Position numbers and translations under genes: made by a program. Below the pieces are notes generated by a model, which was not told where the DNA came from, did no database searches, and saw only the letters and a program-made list of their open reading frames with translations. Positions 1 through 7,994 of a stretch of DNA of 64,000 bases are shown piece by piece; the stretch's first letter is position 1, and each line of letters opens with the position of its first letter. Origin of the DNA: Campylobacter concisus (lineage in GTDB: Bacteria; Campylobacterota; Campylobacteria; Campylobacterales; Campylobacteraceae); NCBI RefSeq assembly GCF_015679985.1, contig NZ_CP049239.1:372001-436000 (forward strand). The letters are read 5' to 3'.

Positions 1-608
1 TAGTTAGAATTTCTTGGGGATTTTTTATAAAAGTTACTAAAATTTGTGGGTGTTTGGACTATAAATTTGAGCTTAGTGAGCTAAATGGCGGATCAAATTT
101 AGTCATAGCAAACCACCCTTCGCTTCTTGATGTGGTCTTTTTGGTTTCAAAATTTAAAAGGATAAACTGCATCGTAAAGGGCGAGCTTGGTAAAAATATA
201 TTTTTATTTGCTGCTATTAGGGCGTGCAACTATATACTAAACACAAATAACGAGGAATTTTTACAAAAAAGCGTAGAGGTTTTAAAAGGTGGTGAAAATT
301 TATTAATTTTCCCAGAAGGCACACGTACGAAAGATGAAATTATTTTTCATAAGGCAGCAGCTTATATGGGTGTAAAAGGCGCTAAAAATATTGTATGTAT
401 TGGCATCAATATGCACCCAAGAAGCCTTAGAAAAAATGAACCATGGTATAAAATACCAGATGAAAAGATAAAATATTATTTTAAAGAGATGAAAAATTTT
501 GATGTTGATATGTTTTTAAAGGATAGGCCAAGCCCCGTGAGGGCTAGGGCAATGCATGATGAGATAAGTAAAATTTATAAGGAGGAATTTGGTGAAAGAG
601 CTAGTTAA
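1..608 (+). CDS. Lysophospholipid acyltransferase-like protein, APE-cluster type (5' end outside window)
   Basis: The reading frame is open from base 3 to the stop at 608, so the true start lies left of the window; the TTG at 54 is only the first start-like codon and is not chosen. The protein carries the PlsC/LPLAT signature: an NHPSLLD box (H-x4-D) near base 110 and an FPEGTR box near base 308. Such enzymes transfer an acyl chain to a lysophospholipid-like acceptor at the inner membrane. It heads a run of overlapping genes whose order matches aryl-polyene clusters, where this enzyme (ApeD-like) probably helps anchor the polyene to a lipid. Family is clear; the exact acceptor is inferred from context. 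Confidence 0.85.
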   Translation, partial: VRISWGFFIKVTKICGCLDYKFELSELNGGSNLVIANHPSLLDVVFLVSKFKRINCIVKGELGKNIFLFAAIRACNYILNTNNEEFLQKSVEVLKGGENLLIFPEGTRTKDEIIFHKAAAYMGVKGAKNIVCIGINMHPRSLRKNEPWYKIPDEKIKYYFKEMKNFDVDMFLKDRPSPVRARAMHDEISKIYKEEFGERAS

Positions 609-849
609 TGATATAAAAGAGTTGATCATCACAAGCTTAAATTTAGAGGATATGAAGCCAAGCGATATCGATGAGAATGCGCCACTTTTTAATGATGGTC
701 TTGGGCTTGATAGCGTTGATGCTTTAGAGCTTGGGCTTGCGGTGCAGAAAAAATATGGCCTCGTGCTTGACTCAAAGAGTGCAAATCTAAAAGAGATATT
801 TTTTAGCGTATCTTCTCTTGCAAAATACATTTACGAAAATAGGAAATAA
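592..849 (+). CDS. Acyl carrier protein 1 of the APE-type cluster
   Basis: Small acidic acyl carrier protein of about 85 residues with the phosphopantetheine motif LDSVDALELG; the modified serine is about residue 41. I choose the GTG at 592 because the strong ribosome site GGAGG at 581-585 lies 6 bases before it; a TTG at 589 would be only 3 bases away. It overlaps the end of the upstream acyltransferase gene. In APE pathways one carrier (ApeE) holds the aryl starter and growing polyene and the other (ApeF) the malonyl extender; which this one is cannot be told from sequence alone, though its first position fits ApeE. Confidence 0.85.
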   Translation: MKELVNDIKELIITSLNLEDMKPSDIDENAPLFNDGLGLDSVDALELGLAVQKKYGLVLDSKSANLKEIFFSVSSLAKYIYENRK

Positions 850-851
850 CG

Positions 852-1097
852 ATGAGTGAAAAAGAAATTTTTGAAATTTTAAAGAAAGCCTTGATCGATC
901 TTTTTGAGATAGATGAGAGCAAGATAAAGCCAGAGACTAGGATATATGAGGATTTGCAGATCGATAGCATCGACGCTATTGATATGATTGATTACATCAA
1001 ACGTCAAACCGGGCATAGGCTGATGCCAGAGGATTTTAAAAACGTAAAAACGCTTGATGATATCGTAAAAGCCGTAGCAAAGAAATTTGAAGCATAA
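852..1097 (+). CDS. Acyl carrier protein 2 of the APE-type cluster
   Basis: A second acyl carrier protein of 81 residues with the motif QIDSIDAIDMIDY and the phosphopantetheine serine at about residue 39. It starts with ATG only 2 bases after the stop of the first carrier, so the two are translated together. Tandem dedicated carriers are typical of aryl-polyene and xanthomonadin clusters, where chain building is kept apart from housekeeping fatty acid synthesis. By position it corresponds to ApeF. The paired assignment of roles is inference. Confidence 0.85.
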   Translation: MSEKEIFEILKKALIDLFEIDESKIKPETRIYEDLQIDSIDAIDMIDYIKRQTGHRLMPEDFKNVKTLDDIVKAVAKKFEA

Positions 1098-1632
1098 AAT
1101 AGTAAACCTAGCACTAGTTTTAGCAAGCATTGCTTACCCTTTAGTGCTATTTTTTTGGCAAGAGAACGCCACTTTGATATTTGATTTTTTATGTGTGCTT
1201 TGGGGGCTTAGAGCCTATTTTGAAAGTGGCAAGAAAAGGCAGGTTTGCTTATTGGCTAGCTTGTTTTTTGCCGTCTGCGCTATTTTTAGAAGCGTAAATT
1301 TAGCACTTTTATATCCAAGTATCGTAAGCCTTGGCTTTTTGGCTCTCTTTTTTTACAGCTTAAAGGGCGAGGCTGTTATAACCAAAATCGCTAGATTAAA
1401 AGAGAAAAATATAGATAAAAAGGTCGTTAGCTACACAAGAGAGTTAACAAAAATTTGGTGCTTATTTTTTATATTTAATGCGATTTTAGCATTTGTTTTA
1501 TCGTGCTTTGAAAATAAATTTTATTGGAGCATTTACTGCTCCTTTATCTCTTATATTTTGATGGGATTTTTGTTTTTTGGAGAAATTTTATATCGTAAAA
1601 TTTTTATTTTAAAGAGGAAAAATGGAGTTTGA
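1087..1632 (+). CDS. Predicted inner-membrane protein, COG4648-like (APE cluster)
   Basis: A very hydrophobic protein of 181 residues with about five or six membrane segments and no recognisable catalytic motif. The TTG at 1087 overlaps the end of the second carrier gene by 11 bases, and the 3' end overlaps the next gene by 11 bases, indicating tight translational coupling. A small integral membrane protein of this type sits at the same place (ApeG-like) in other aryl-polyene clusters; its function there is unknown. The assignment rests on size, hydrophobicity and position rather than on a motif. Confidence 0.7.
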   Translation: MKHKIVNLALVLASIAYPLVLFFWQENATLIFDFLCVLWGLRAYFESGKKRQVCLLASLFFAVCAIFRSVNLALLYPSIVSLGFLALFFYSLKGEAVITKIARLKEKNIDKKVVSYTRELTKIWCLFFIFNAILAFVLSCFENKFYWSIYCSFISYILMGFLFFGEILYRKIFILKRKNGV

Positions 1633-3178
1633 AAATAGTCTAAAAGAGTTTAAATTTGTTAATATTGATAAAAATTTATACTCACAAGTTGGTATTTTTG
1701 GGGCAAATTTAAAAGAATATGGCGTGAGTGAGATAGAGATCTATCTAAGTGAAACTTTTGACTTTTGTGTCGCCTTTTTTGGAGCACTTGCAGTTGGTAT
1801 TAGGCCGATTTTGCTTGCAAAGCCCATTTTTAGTAGTGATAAATTTAATATCAATGATGAAAATTTCAAGAATTTTTTGGCTCCAGCTAGAAATATAGAG
1901 CCAAAATTTAATCTAAATTCTACTTTTTTTCTTCAAACTTCGGGTTCGACCGGAAAGAGCAAAAATATCCCAAAAAGACTTGGTGCGATGATAGAAGAAG
2001 GGCTATTTTTAAAAGAAAAACTTGGATTTAATGAAAGCGATACATTTTTTTCAAGCGTTTCGCATCAGCATATGTTTGGCCTTACTTTTAAGGTATTTTT
2101 GCCCATAATCTCTGGTGCAAAGGCTGTTAGTAAGGAGCTAAATTACCCAGAGGTGATCTTTGAGCTTGATCTTTCAAATTTAAGCTTTGTAACAAGCCCA
2201 GTTTTGCTTCAAACGCTAGTTTCTAGCCCAAGAGCAGCTGAAATTTCAGGGCTAAAAAACATCATCTGTGCCGGCTCAGCCCTAAAGAGTGAACTAAGAG
2301 CTAGCATAGCAAAACTAAGCAGTGCACGCATTATCGACATCTATGGTAGCACCGAAACTGGTGTAGTAGCTAGAAATTTAGGCGAAGAGCTTTTACTTTT
2401 TAGCAAGGTAAAGGCGGGCCTTAGCGAGGACGAGGCACTAAACGTGAGCTCACCATGGTGTGAGTTTTTTCAAACTAGCGACTGGGCACAGATAAATGGC
2501 AGCAAGCTTACGCTAAAAGGTAGGATCGATAGGATAGTCAAGCTAAATGACAAAAGAGTCAATCTAATAAGCATCGAAAATAAGATGTTTGAAAGTGGTC
2601 TTTTAAAAGACTGCTACTGCGACACGCATCCAAAATTTAAGCGTCTAGCCGCACTTTTAGAGCTTAGTGAAGAGGGTGTTAAGCTCTTTAGAGATAGCGG
2701 CAAAAAGGGCATTGTAGCAAGATTAAATGAGCTTTTAAGGCCTGAGTTTAAAAATAGTGTTAGGTATTTTAAAATCGTTAGCTCGCTTTGCAAAAACGCA
2801 CAAGGGAAATTTTTAAAAGCAAATTTTAAAGAGCTTTTAGAAAAGAGCAAAGAGCCTAACTGGGATAAAAGTAGCGAGGAGGGCGTTTATAAATTTAAGA
2901 CAAAGCTAAGTCCTGCGCTTGGCATTTTTATGGAGCATTTTCCAAATTTGCCACTTTTGCCTGGCTTTGTGCAGCTTGATTTTGTATTTAAATTTGCAAG
3001 AGAGCTTGGCGCAGAAATAGGCGATCAATGCGTGGTGGAGAATTTGAAATTTTTAAAATTTGTAAGGCCAAATGACGAGCTTTGTATAGAAATTTCGCAA
3101 AAAGATGAGAAAGTTTATTTTGAGATATTTTGTAATGGCACTAGAAGTAGTGTTGGCAGGATAAAGCTGGGCTTATGA
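1622..3178 (+). CDS. AMP-ligase fused to a hotdog dehydratase (ApeH-ApeI type)
   Basis: A two-part protein of 518 residues. Residues about 1-400 are an acyl-CoA synthetase-like AMP-ligase: the AMP-binding loop TSGSTGKSKN lies at about residues 106-115 and YGSTETG at about 241. Residues about 415-518 resemble FabZ/ApeI hotdog dehydratases, with HFPNLPLLPG near residue 439 carrying the expected catalytic histidine. The ligase part would activate the aryl starter (4-hydroxybenzoate in characterised systems) and load it on a carrier protein; the dehydratase part would remove water from the 3-hydroxyacyl intermediate. In many APE clusters these are two genes. ATG start; its stop overlaps the next ATG by 4 bases. 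Confidence 0.82.
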   Translation: MEFENSLKEFKFVNIDKNLYSQVGIFGANLKEYGVSEIEIYLSETFDFCVAFFGALAVGIRPILLAKPIFSSDKFNINDENFKNFLAPARNIEPKFNLNSTFFLQTSGSTGKSKNIPKRLGAMIEEGLFLKEKLGFNESDTFFSSVSHQHMFGLTFKVFLPIISGAKAVSKELNYPEVIFELDLSNLSFVTSPVLLQTLVSSPRAAEISGLKNIICAGSALKSELRASIAKLSSARIIDIYGSTETGVVARNLGEELLLFSKVKAGLSEDEALNVSSPWCEFFQTSDWAQINGSKLTLKGRIDRIVKLNDKRVNLISIENKMFESGLLKDCYCDTHPKFKRLAALLELSEEGVKLFRDSGKKGIVARLNELLRPEFKNSVRYFKIVSSLCKNAQGKFLKANFKELLEKSKEPNWDKSSEEGVYKFKTKLSPALGIFMEHFPNLPLLPGFVQLDFVFKFARELGAEIGDQCVVENLKFLKFVRPNDELCIEISQKDEKVYFEIFCNGTRSSVGRIKLGL

Positions 3179-4785
3179 AGACGCTCTTTCTCATACCATT
3201 TTACAATCATCCAGAAAAGATCAAAGCCCTTTGTGAGGCACTTGCGAGATATAATCTACACATTTTAATAGTTGATGATGGCTCAGATGAAGCTTCAAAA
3301 AAGGCACTAGAAAATTTGAGCGAATTTGACGTAGAAATTTTGACAAGAGCACAAAATGGCGGTAAGGGGGCTGCGCTAAAAGATGGCTTTAGGCATGCTA
3401 TGCAAAATGGCTATACGCACGCATTTCAGATCGATGCTGACTTTCAGCATGACATAAGTGAAGTGGCTGAGTTTTTGGGGCTTAGCAAAAAGTATCCACA
3501 CGATATGATAATGGCTGATCCGATTTATGGCGAGGACGCACCAAAGTCTAGATTTTATGGTAGAAAGATCACAAATTTTTGGGTCAAGGTAAATACATTA
3601 AGCACCGACATAAAAGATGCGATGTGTGGCTTTAGAATTTATCCGTTAAAAGAGCTCGAGTGGGCGATATCTCAAAGCAAGTCAAATAGGATGGAATTTG
3701 ACATGGAAATCCTTGTAAATGCTGTGAGAGCAGGCATTGGACTAAGATGGATACCGCTAAAAGTAAGATATGAAAAAGGCGGCGTTTCGCACTTTAAAAT
3801 GCTAAAAGATAACGCGCTAATAAGTCTTATGCATGCTAAATATTTTTTTAGTTTGGTTCCATTTTTGCTGAGCAAAGCCTTTAGGGGACAAAAATACGTA
3901 TGGTGGCAAAAAGGCGAAAGATCAAATGAATTTTTCCTACGAGTTAGCCTTTTTATAAGCAAAAATTTACCCATTTTCCTCATAAAACCTATCGTTATGA
4001 TCGTCGTTTGTTTTTATTATATTTTTTCGAAAATAGAGAGAAAAAATATAAGAGAATTTTTACAAAATGTAGAGAAATTTAGTGGTGAAAAACCAGCTAC
4101 TGGTGTTTTTGGAAATTTTTATGAATTTGGTATTGCGATTTGCGATAAATTTCGTATTTGGCAAAATGGTGTGCTCGAAAATGAGCTAGATATTGACGAA
4201 CTTATGTGGATAAAAGAAGAGTTTGAGGCATCAAGGCGTGGTAGAATTTTGCTAACAAGCCATCTAGGGAATGTAGAAATTTGCAAGACACTTTCGCTTA
4301 GATCGCCAAGTTTTCGTATGATCATCTTGGTTTATAGTAAGGGAAATGAAAATTTTTATAAAATTTTAGAGCAGATAAGTAAGGGGCAGATCAAACTAAT
4401 AAGCGTAGAAAACCTCGATGCAGCAGCTATGCTTGAGCTAAAAGAGGCGGTAGAAAACGGCGTAAATATCGGTATAATGGGCGATAGAACTCCGGTAAAT
4501 GGCGATAAATTTGTTGAGGTTAGTTTTCTTGGTAAGATGGCTAAATTTAACTACGGCCCATACTTATTAGCTGGCATTTTGGGTGTAAAAATGAGCACGC
4601 TTTGGTGCGTAAAAAATGGAGATAAATTCAGCATCGAGCTAAGCGACATCGCAGATGAGATAAAACTAGGTCGCGACCGCAAGGCAAGCGTCATGCCATA
4701 CGTGCAAAGCTATGTAAGACAGCTTGAGGATCACGCTTGCAAGAACCCATCGCAGTGGTTTAATTTTTTTGATTTTTGGAGATAA
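3175..4785 (+). CDS. Glycosyltransferase family 2 fused to a lipid A-type acyltransferase (ApeJ-like)
   Basis: A bifunctional protein of 536 residues. Residues 1 to about 240 are a GT2 domain of the dolichyl-phosphate mannose synthase type, with VDDGSD near residue 35, NGGKGAAL near 62 and DADFQHD near 90. A hydrophobic linker follows. Residues about 290-536 are an HtrB/LpxL-like acyltransferase with SHLGNVE (H-x4-E) near residue 362 and a later MGDR box. This fused arrangement is characteristic of aryl-polyene clusters, where it probably adds a sugar and an acyl chain to the lipid carrying the polyene. ATG start, 4-base overlap with the gene before it. Donor and acceptor are unknown. Confidence 0.82.
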   Translation: MKTLFLIPFYNHPEKIKALCEALARYNLHILIVDDGSDEASKKALENLSEFDVEILTRAQNGGKGAALKDGFRHAMQNGYTHAFQIDADFQHDISEVAEFLGLSKKYPHDMIMADPIYGEDAPKSRFYGRKITNFWVKVNTLSTDIKDAMCGFRIYPLKELEWAISQSKSNRMEFDMEILVNAVRAGIGLRWIPLKVRYEKGGVSHFKMLKDNALISLMHAKYFFSLVPFLLSKAFRGQKYVWWQKGERSNEFFLRVSLFISKNLPIFLIKPIVMIVVCFYYIFSKIERKNIREFLQNVEKFSGEKPATGVFGNFYEFGIAICDKFRIWQNGVLENELDIDELMWIKEEFEASRRGRILLTSHLGNVEICKTLSLRSPSFRMIILVYSKGNENFYKILEQISKGQIKLISVENLDAAAMLELKEAVENGVNIGIMGDRTPVNGDKFVEVSFLGKMAKFNYGPYLLAGILGVKMSTLWCVKNGDKFSIELSDIADEIKLGRDRKASVMPYVQSYVRQLEDHACKNPSQWFNFFDFWR

Positions 4786-4787
4786 AT

Positions 4788-5210
4788 TTGAAAATTTCAC
4801 ACGTTAGCACATTTAAAGTGGCGTTTTTTGATGTTGATAGCATGGAAGTGATGTGGCATGGCAACTACGTCAAGTACCTAGAAATGGCGCGCTGCGAGTT
4901 ACTTGACAAGCTAGGGTACAACTACATCGCTATGAAAAAAGATGGTTACGCCTTTCCTATCGTAAAACTTGACGTAAAGTACGTGCGACCAGCCTTTTTT
5001 AACGACGTCATAAAGGTCACGACGACGCTTAGCGAGTGCGAAACGTTTTTAAAATTTCACTACCTTATAGAAAATGAAAAGGGTGAAAAGCTAAGTGAGG
5101 CAAATACTGCGCAAGCTGTCATAGAGATGAAGAGCTTACAAACTTGCTTTGAGATGCCAGAGGCGCTAATAAAGGCGATTGAAGCTTACACGAAAAAGGA
5201 AAATTTATGA
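4788..5210 (+). CDS. 4-hydroxybenzoyl-CoA-type thioesterase (ApeK-like)
   Basis: A hotdog-fold thioesterase of about 140 residues with the signature DVDSMEVMWHGNYVKYLE and a following MARCEL, which includes the catalytic aspartate of the 4HBT family. I choose the TTG at 4788, which follows the upstream stop and has GGAGA at 4778-4782 as ribosome site; the TTG at 4776 lies inside the previous gene with no ribosome site. In characterised APE systems this thioesterase releases or edits carrier-bound acyl chains. The 3' end overlaps the LolA-like gene by 4 bases (ATGA), continuing the operon. Confidence 0.82.
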   Translation: MKISHVSTFKVAFFDVDSMEVMWHGNYVKYLEMARCELLDKLGYNYIAMKKDGYAFPIVKLDVKYVRPAFFNDVIKVTTTLSECETFLKFHYLIENEKGEKLSEANTAQAVIEMKSLQTCFEMPEALIKAIEAYTKKENL

Positions 5211-5725
5211 AAAAAATAGCTCTTTTTTTAGCCATTTTTATATCTTGCTTTGGCTATGAGCTGAGTGAGCTTAAAAATATAGTAAAAACAGATGGCGTAA
5301 GCGGAAATTTCACGCAGACAAAGAGCCTGGCTGGCTTTAACAAAAACATAAAAAGTACGGGCGAGTTTAAGCTAGAAAAGAGCGGACTTTATTGGGATAC
5401 GCTAGAGCCAGTCGTCTCAAAGGTTTTTATAAATAAAGATGGCATTTTCAAAAACGAAAATGGCAAGCTTGAAAAGACGAGCGCAAATTTTGACGAAAAG
5501 CTATTTCTTGCTATCATCAGCCTCGATGAAAACGAGCTTAGGAAAGAATTTGATATAAAAACAAGCGGCAGTCTAAAAAAGTGGAGCATAGAGCTAAGCC
5601 CTAAAAATTTGCTCTTTAAACAAATTTTTAAATCCATAAAGATAAGCGGCGACGAGGTAGTAAAAAAGATTGAGCTTGACGAGGTAAGCGGAGATAAAAC
5701 AATAAATGAGTTTAGTCTAAAATGA
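5207..5725 (+). CDS. LolA-like periplasmic lipid/lipoprotein carrier (ApeL-like)
   Basis: A protein of 172 residues with a short basic N-terminus and hydrophobic signal peptide ending near residue 17 (after CFGY), then a fold resembling LolA with alternating polar strands and an NFTQTKSLAGF segment typical of the first strands. LolA proteins shuttle lipid-modified molecules across the periplasm. Placed between the thioesterase and the MMPL exporter, it is likely to carry the polyene lipid to the outer membrane rather than to act as the general LolA. ATG start; 4-base overlaps on both sides. Confidence 0.78.
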   Translation: MKKIALFLAIFISCFGYELSELKNIVKTDGVSGNFTQTKSLAGFNKNIKSTGEFKLEKSGLYWDTLEPVVSKVFINKDGIFKNENGKLEKTSANFDEKLFLAIISLDENELRKEFDIKTSGSLKKWSIELSPKNLLFKQIFKSIKISGDEVVKKIELDEVSGDKTINEFSLK

Positions 5726-7950
5726 AAAAACTAGCCACGATCTTGGCTTTTATCTTTGTTTTTTTAGCCTCGCTTGGCTACTCACTTGCAAGCCTAAAAA
5801 ACGTCCAAAATGACATCTTTTCACTGATAAATTTCAAGGACGCCAAAGAGGCAAAGGTGCTAAAAGAGGTGCAAGATGAGATGGCGTCAAATTTTTTAGT
5901 GCTGGTAAATTCTAAAGAGCTGGCCAAAAATGTGCAAAGCTTAGCTCTTAAAAGTTCGCTTTTTAAAAGCTTTGAGGCGAACATTGACGTAAATTTAAAT
6001 GATATAAAAAACGACATCAACCGCTCAAAGATCGCGCTTTTAAGTAGGGCTGATCTAGAGCTTCTAAAAAACGATAAAAACGCCTTTTTCAAAAAGCGTG
6101 CAGAGGAAATTTTTAATAGCTTTAGCTTTAAGCTTTTAAATGTAAAAGATGATTTTTTCTCGCTAAGTAGCGGCTTTAGTTTAAAAAATGGCAATGTTAG
6201 CTTAAATTTAGCAGATCTAATGCTTGAGGTAAAGGACAGAGAGAGGAGCTTTTTCTTGCTAAAAGGCGAGCTAAAAAGTGGCGTGGGAGGTGAGGGGCTA
6301 ATAAAATTTTATAACGAGTTAAATGCGCTAAAAGTTGGACAAAACGAGCTTTTTGTGCACTCAAGTGCCCTATATCAGGCATTTTCAAAGCAAAAAAATG
6401 AGAGCGAGAGCCTTTATATGAGCGTGGTCTCGCTTAGTTTAACCGCTATATTTTTGATGCTTGCTTTTAGAAATTTGCGAATTTTTTATGTGATATTTAT
6501 CGCTGTATTTGGCTTTAGTGTGGCATTTGCAGGCACTTTGCTCTGCCTTGGCGAGCTAAACATCCTTACTATTTTAATAAGCACAAGCCTCATTGGCCTC
6601 ATGTTTGACTACGTCTTGCACTGGCTTAGCAAAAACGAGGGCGAAGTGATCAGGGTTAGTAGTATAAAAAATATGCTAAAAATTTTCTTGCTAGGCCTAC
6701 TTATAACGCTTAGTGGCTATCTAGCCTTTACGTTTTCTGATCTTAGGCTGCTTAAAGAAGTGGCGCTATTTTCGGCATTTGCGCTAGTTGCCGCGTTTTT
6801 AGCTAGCTACTTTTTCATGCCTTTGGTCTTTGAAGGAGTGAAATTTTATAGATCAAAGCTCTTTGATGCGTTTTTAACTAAATTTTGCAAGCACTCAGGC
6901 GCGGTTGCTAGGCATTTGGGGGTTAAATTTCTAGCTTTTTCGCTTATTTTGTTAGCTATTTTTCTAGGATTTGATCTTAAAAATTTATCAAAAAGCGAAA
7001 ACGTAAAAGACTACTCAAATATGCCAAAGAGCCTGCTAGCGGACTCTTCTTATATCTTAAATCTAACTGGCAACAACCAAAATACGATGATAGTGACAAG
7101 ATCTAGCGGTGATATTTTGGGTGATGAAAAGAGCCTTTTAGATGAGCTAAAAAAGAGAAATTTGATAAAAGATGAGAGCTCACTAAGTGATATATTTTTA
7201 AGTAAGAGCGAGCAGGGTGAGCTAAAAGAGGCGTTTAAAAAGGCGCTTGATGATGAGCAAATTTATGTGATTTATGAGAAATTTGGTTTTAATAAAGATG
7301 AGATAAGGGATGAAATTTTAAAGGTTTTGGACGAAAAAGAGCTTGGCGTGACTGAAATTTTGGCTCTAAAATCAATGAAGGATTTTAAGAAATTTATGCT
7401 TGATAAAAATACGAGCGTGGCTTACGTGAGCGGCTTTGTAAAAGGGGCGGCAAGTGATGAGGTATTAGAGCACTATAACGCTTTTAGTCTAAATTTCGCT
7501 GACTCACTAAATGAGAGTCTAACACAGGCAAAAGAGCTTGCTCTAAAGCTAAAAATAGCAGCACTTGTGGTCGCATTTTTACTACTATGGTTTTACTTTA
7601 GTGCGCTTGTTTCGGCACTTGTGATGGGCGTCATCATCTTTGGCGTGCTTCTTACGCTCTTTATCTTCGCCATTTTTGGCGTAAATTTAAGCATTTTTGG
7701 TGTCTTTGGGCTCATACTTGCAAGTGCTGTTGGGATTGATTACATGATATTTGCGCTAAATGATAGCCTTAGCGAAAAAGAGCGAATTTATGGTATTTTT
7801 TGCGCATTTATCACGAGTTTTATCTCGTTTTTTACTCTCTCTTTTAGCCAGACCGCGGCTCTTAGCGTCTTTGGACTAAGTGTTAGCCTTTGCGTGCTGA
7901 TATATGGGCTATGTGCTAGCGTTTTATCTTGTAAAAATATAAAAATTTAG
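5722..7950 (+). CDS. RND/MMPL-family exporter of the APE-type cluster (ApeM-like)
   Basis: A protein of 742 residues with the RND/MMPL layout: one N-terminal membrane segment, a periplasmic domain of about 200 residues, five membrane segments at about 230-385, another segment near 400, a second periplasmic domain, and a final group at about 615-740. The order and neighbours match COG4258 exporters that move xanthomonadin or aryl-polyene lipids out of the inner membrane. It is the last gene of the co-directional run; a bidirectional hairpin follows at 7963-7985. The DUF3261 lipoprotein and ketosynthase genes that often follow in other species are not here. Confidence 0.8.
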   Translation: MKKLATILAFIFVFLASLGYSLASLKNVQNDIFSLINFKDAKEAKVLKEVQDEMASNFLVLVNSKELAKNVQSLALKSSLFKSFEANIDVNLNDIKNDINRSKIALLSRADLELLKNDKNAFFKKRAEEIFNSFSFKLLNVKDDFFSLSSGFSLKNGNVSLNLADLMLEVKDRERSFFLLKGELKSGVGGEGLIKFYNELNALKVGQNELFVHSSALYQAFSKQKNESESLYMSVVSLSLTAIFLMLAFRNLRIFYVIFIAVFGFSVAFAGTLLCLGELNILTILISTSLIGLMFDYVLHWLSKNEGEVIRVSSIKNMLKIFLLGLLITLSGYLAFTFSDLRLLKEVALFSAFALVAAFLASYFFMPLVFEGVKFYRSKLFDAFLTKFCKHSGAVARHLGVKFLAFSLILLAIFLGFDLKNLSKSENVKDYSNMPKSLLADSSYILNLTGNNQNTMIVTRSSGDILGDEKSLLDELKKRNLIKDESSLSDIFLSKSEQGELKEAFKKALDDEQIYVIYEKFGFNKDEIRDEILKVLDEKELGVTEILALKSMKDFKKFMLDKNTSVAYVSGFVKGAASDEVLEHYNAFSLNFADSLNESLTQAKELALKLKIAALVVAFLLLWFYFSALVSALVMGVIIFGVLLTLFIFAIFGVNLSIFGVFGLILASAVGIDYMIFALNDSLSEKERIYGIFCAFITSFISFFTLSFSQTAALSVFGLSVSLCVLIYGLCASVLSCKNIKI

Positions 7951-7962
7951 TTTGATTTTCAT

Positions 7963-7985
7963 GCCCCAAGCGGCTTGCTCGGGGC
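7963..7985. terminator. Bidirectional hairpin between the APE-type exporter and pectate lyase
   Basis: GCCCC at 7963-7967 pairs with GGGGC at 7981-7985, extended by AGC/GCT across one mismatch, with a 5-base loop. It is followed by TTTGATTT on the plus side and by A/T-rich sequence on the other. It lies between two convergent genes. Confidence 0.7.
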
Positions 7986-7994
7986 TTTGATTTC

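Noticed and set aside
516..830. A 104-residue minus-strand frame over the first acyl carrier gene
   Set aside because: Covers two strong coding regions on the other strand, no ribosome site, composition typical of a shadow frame.
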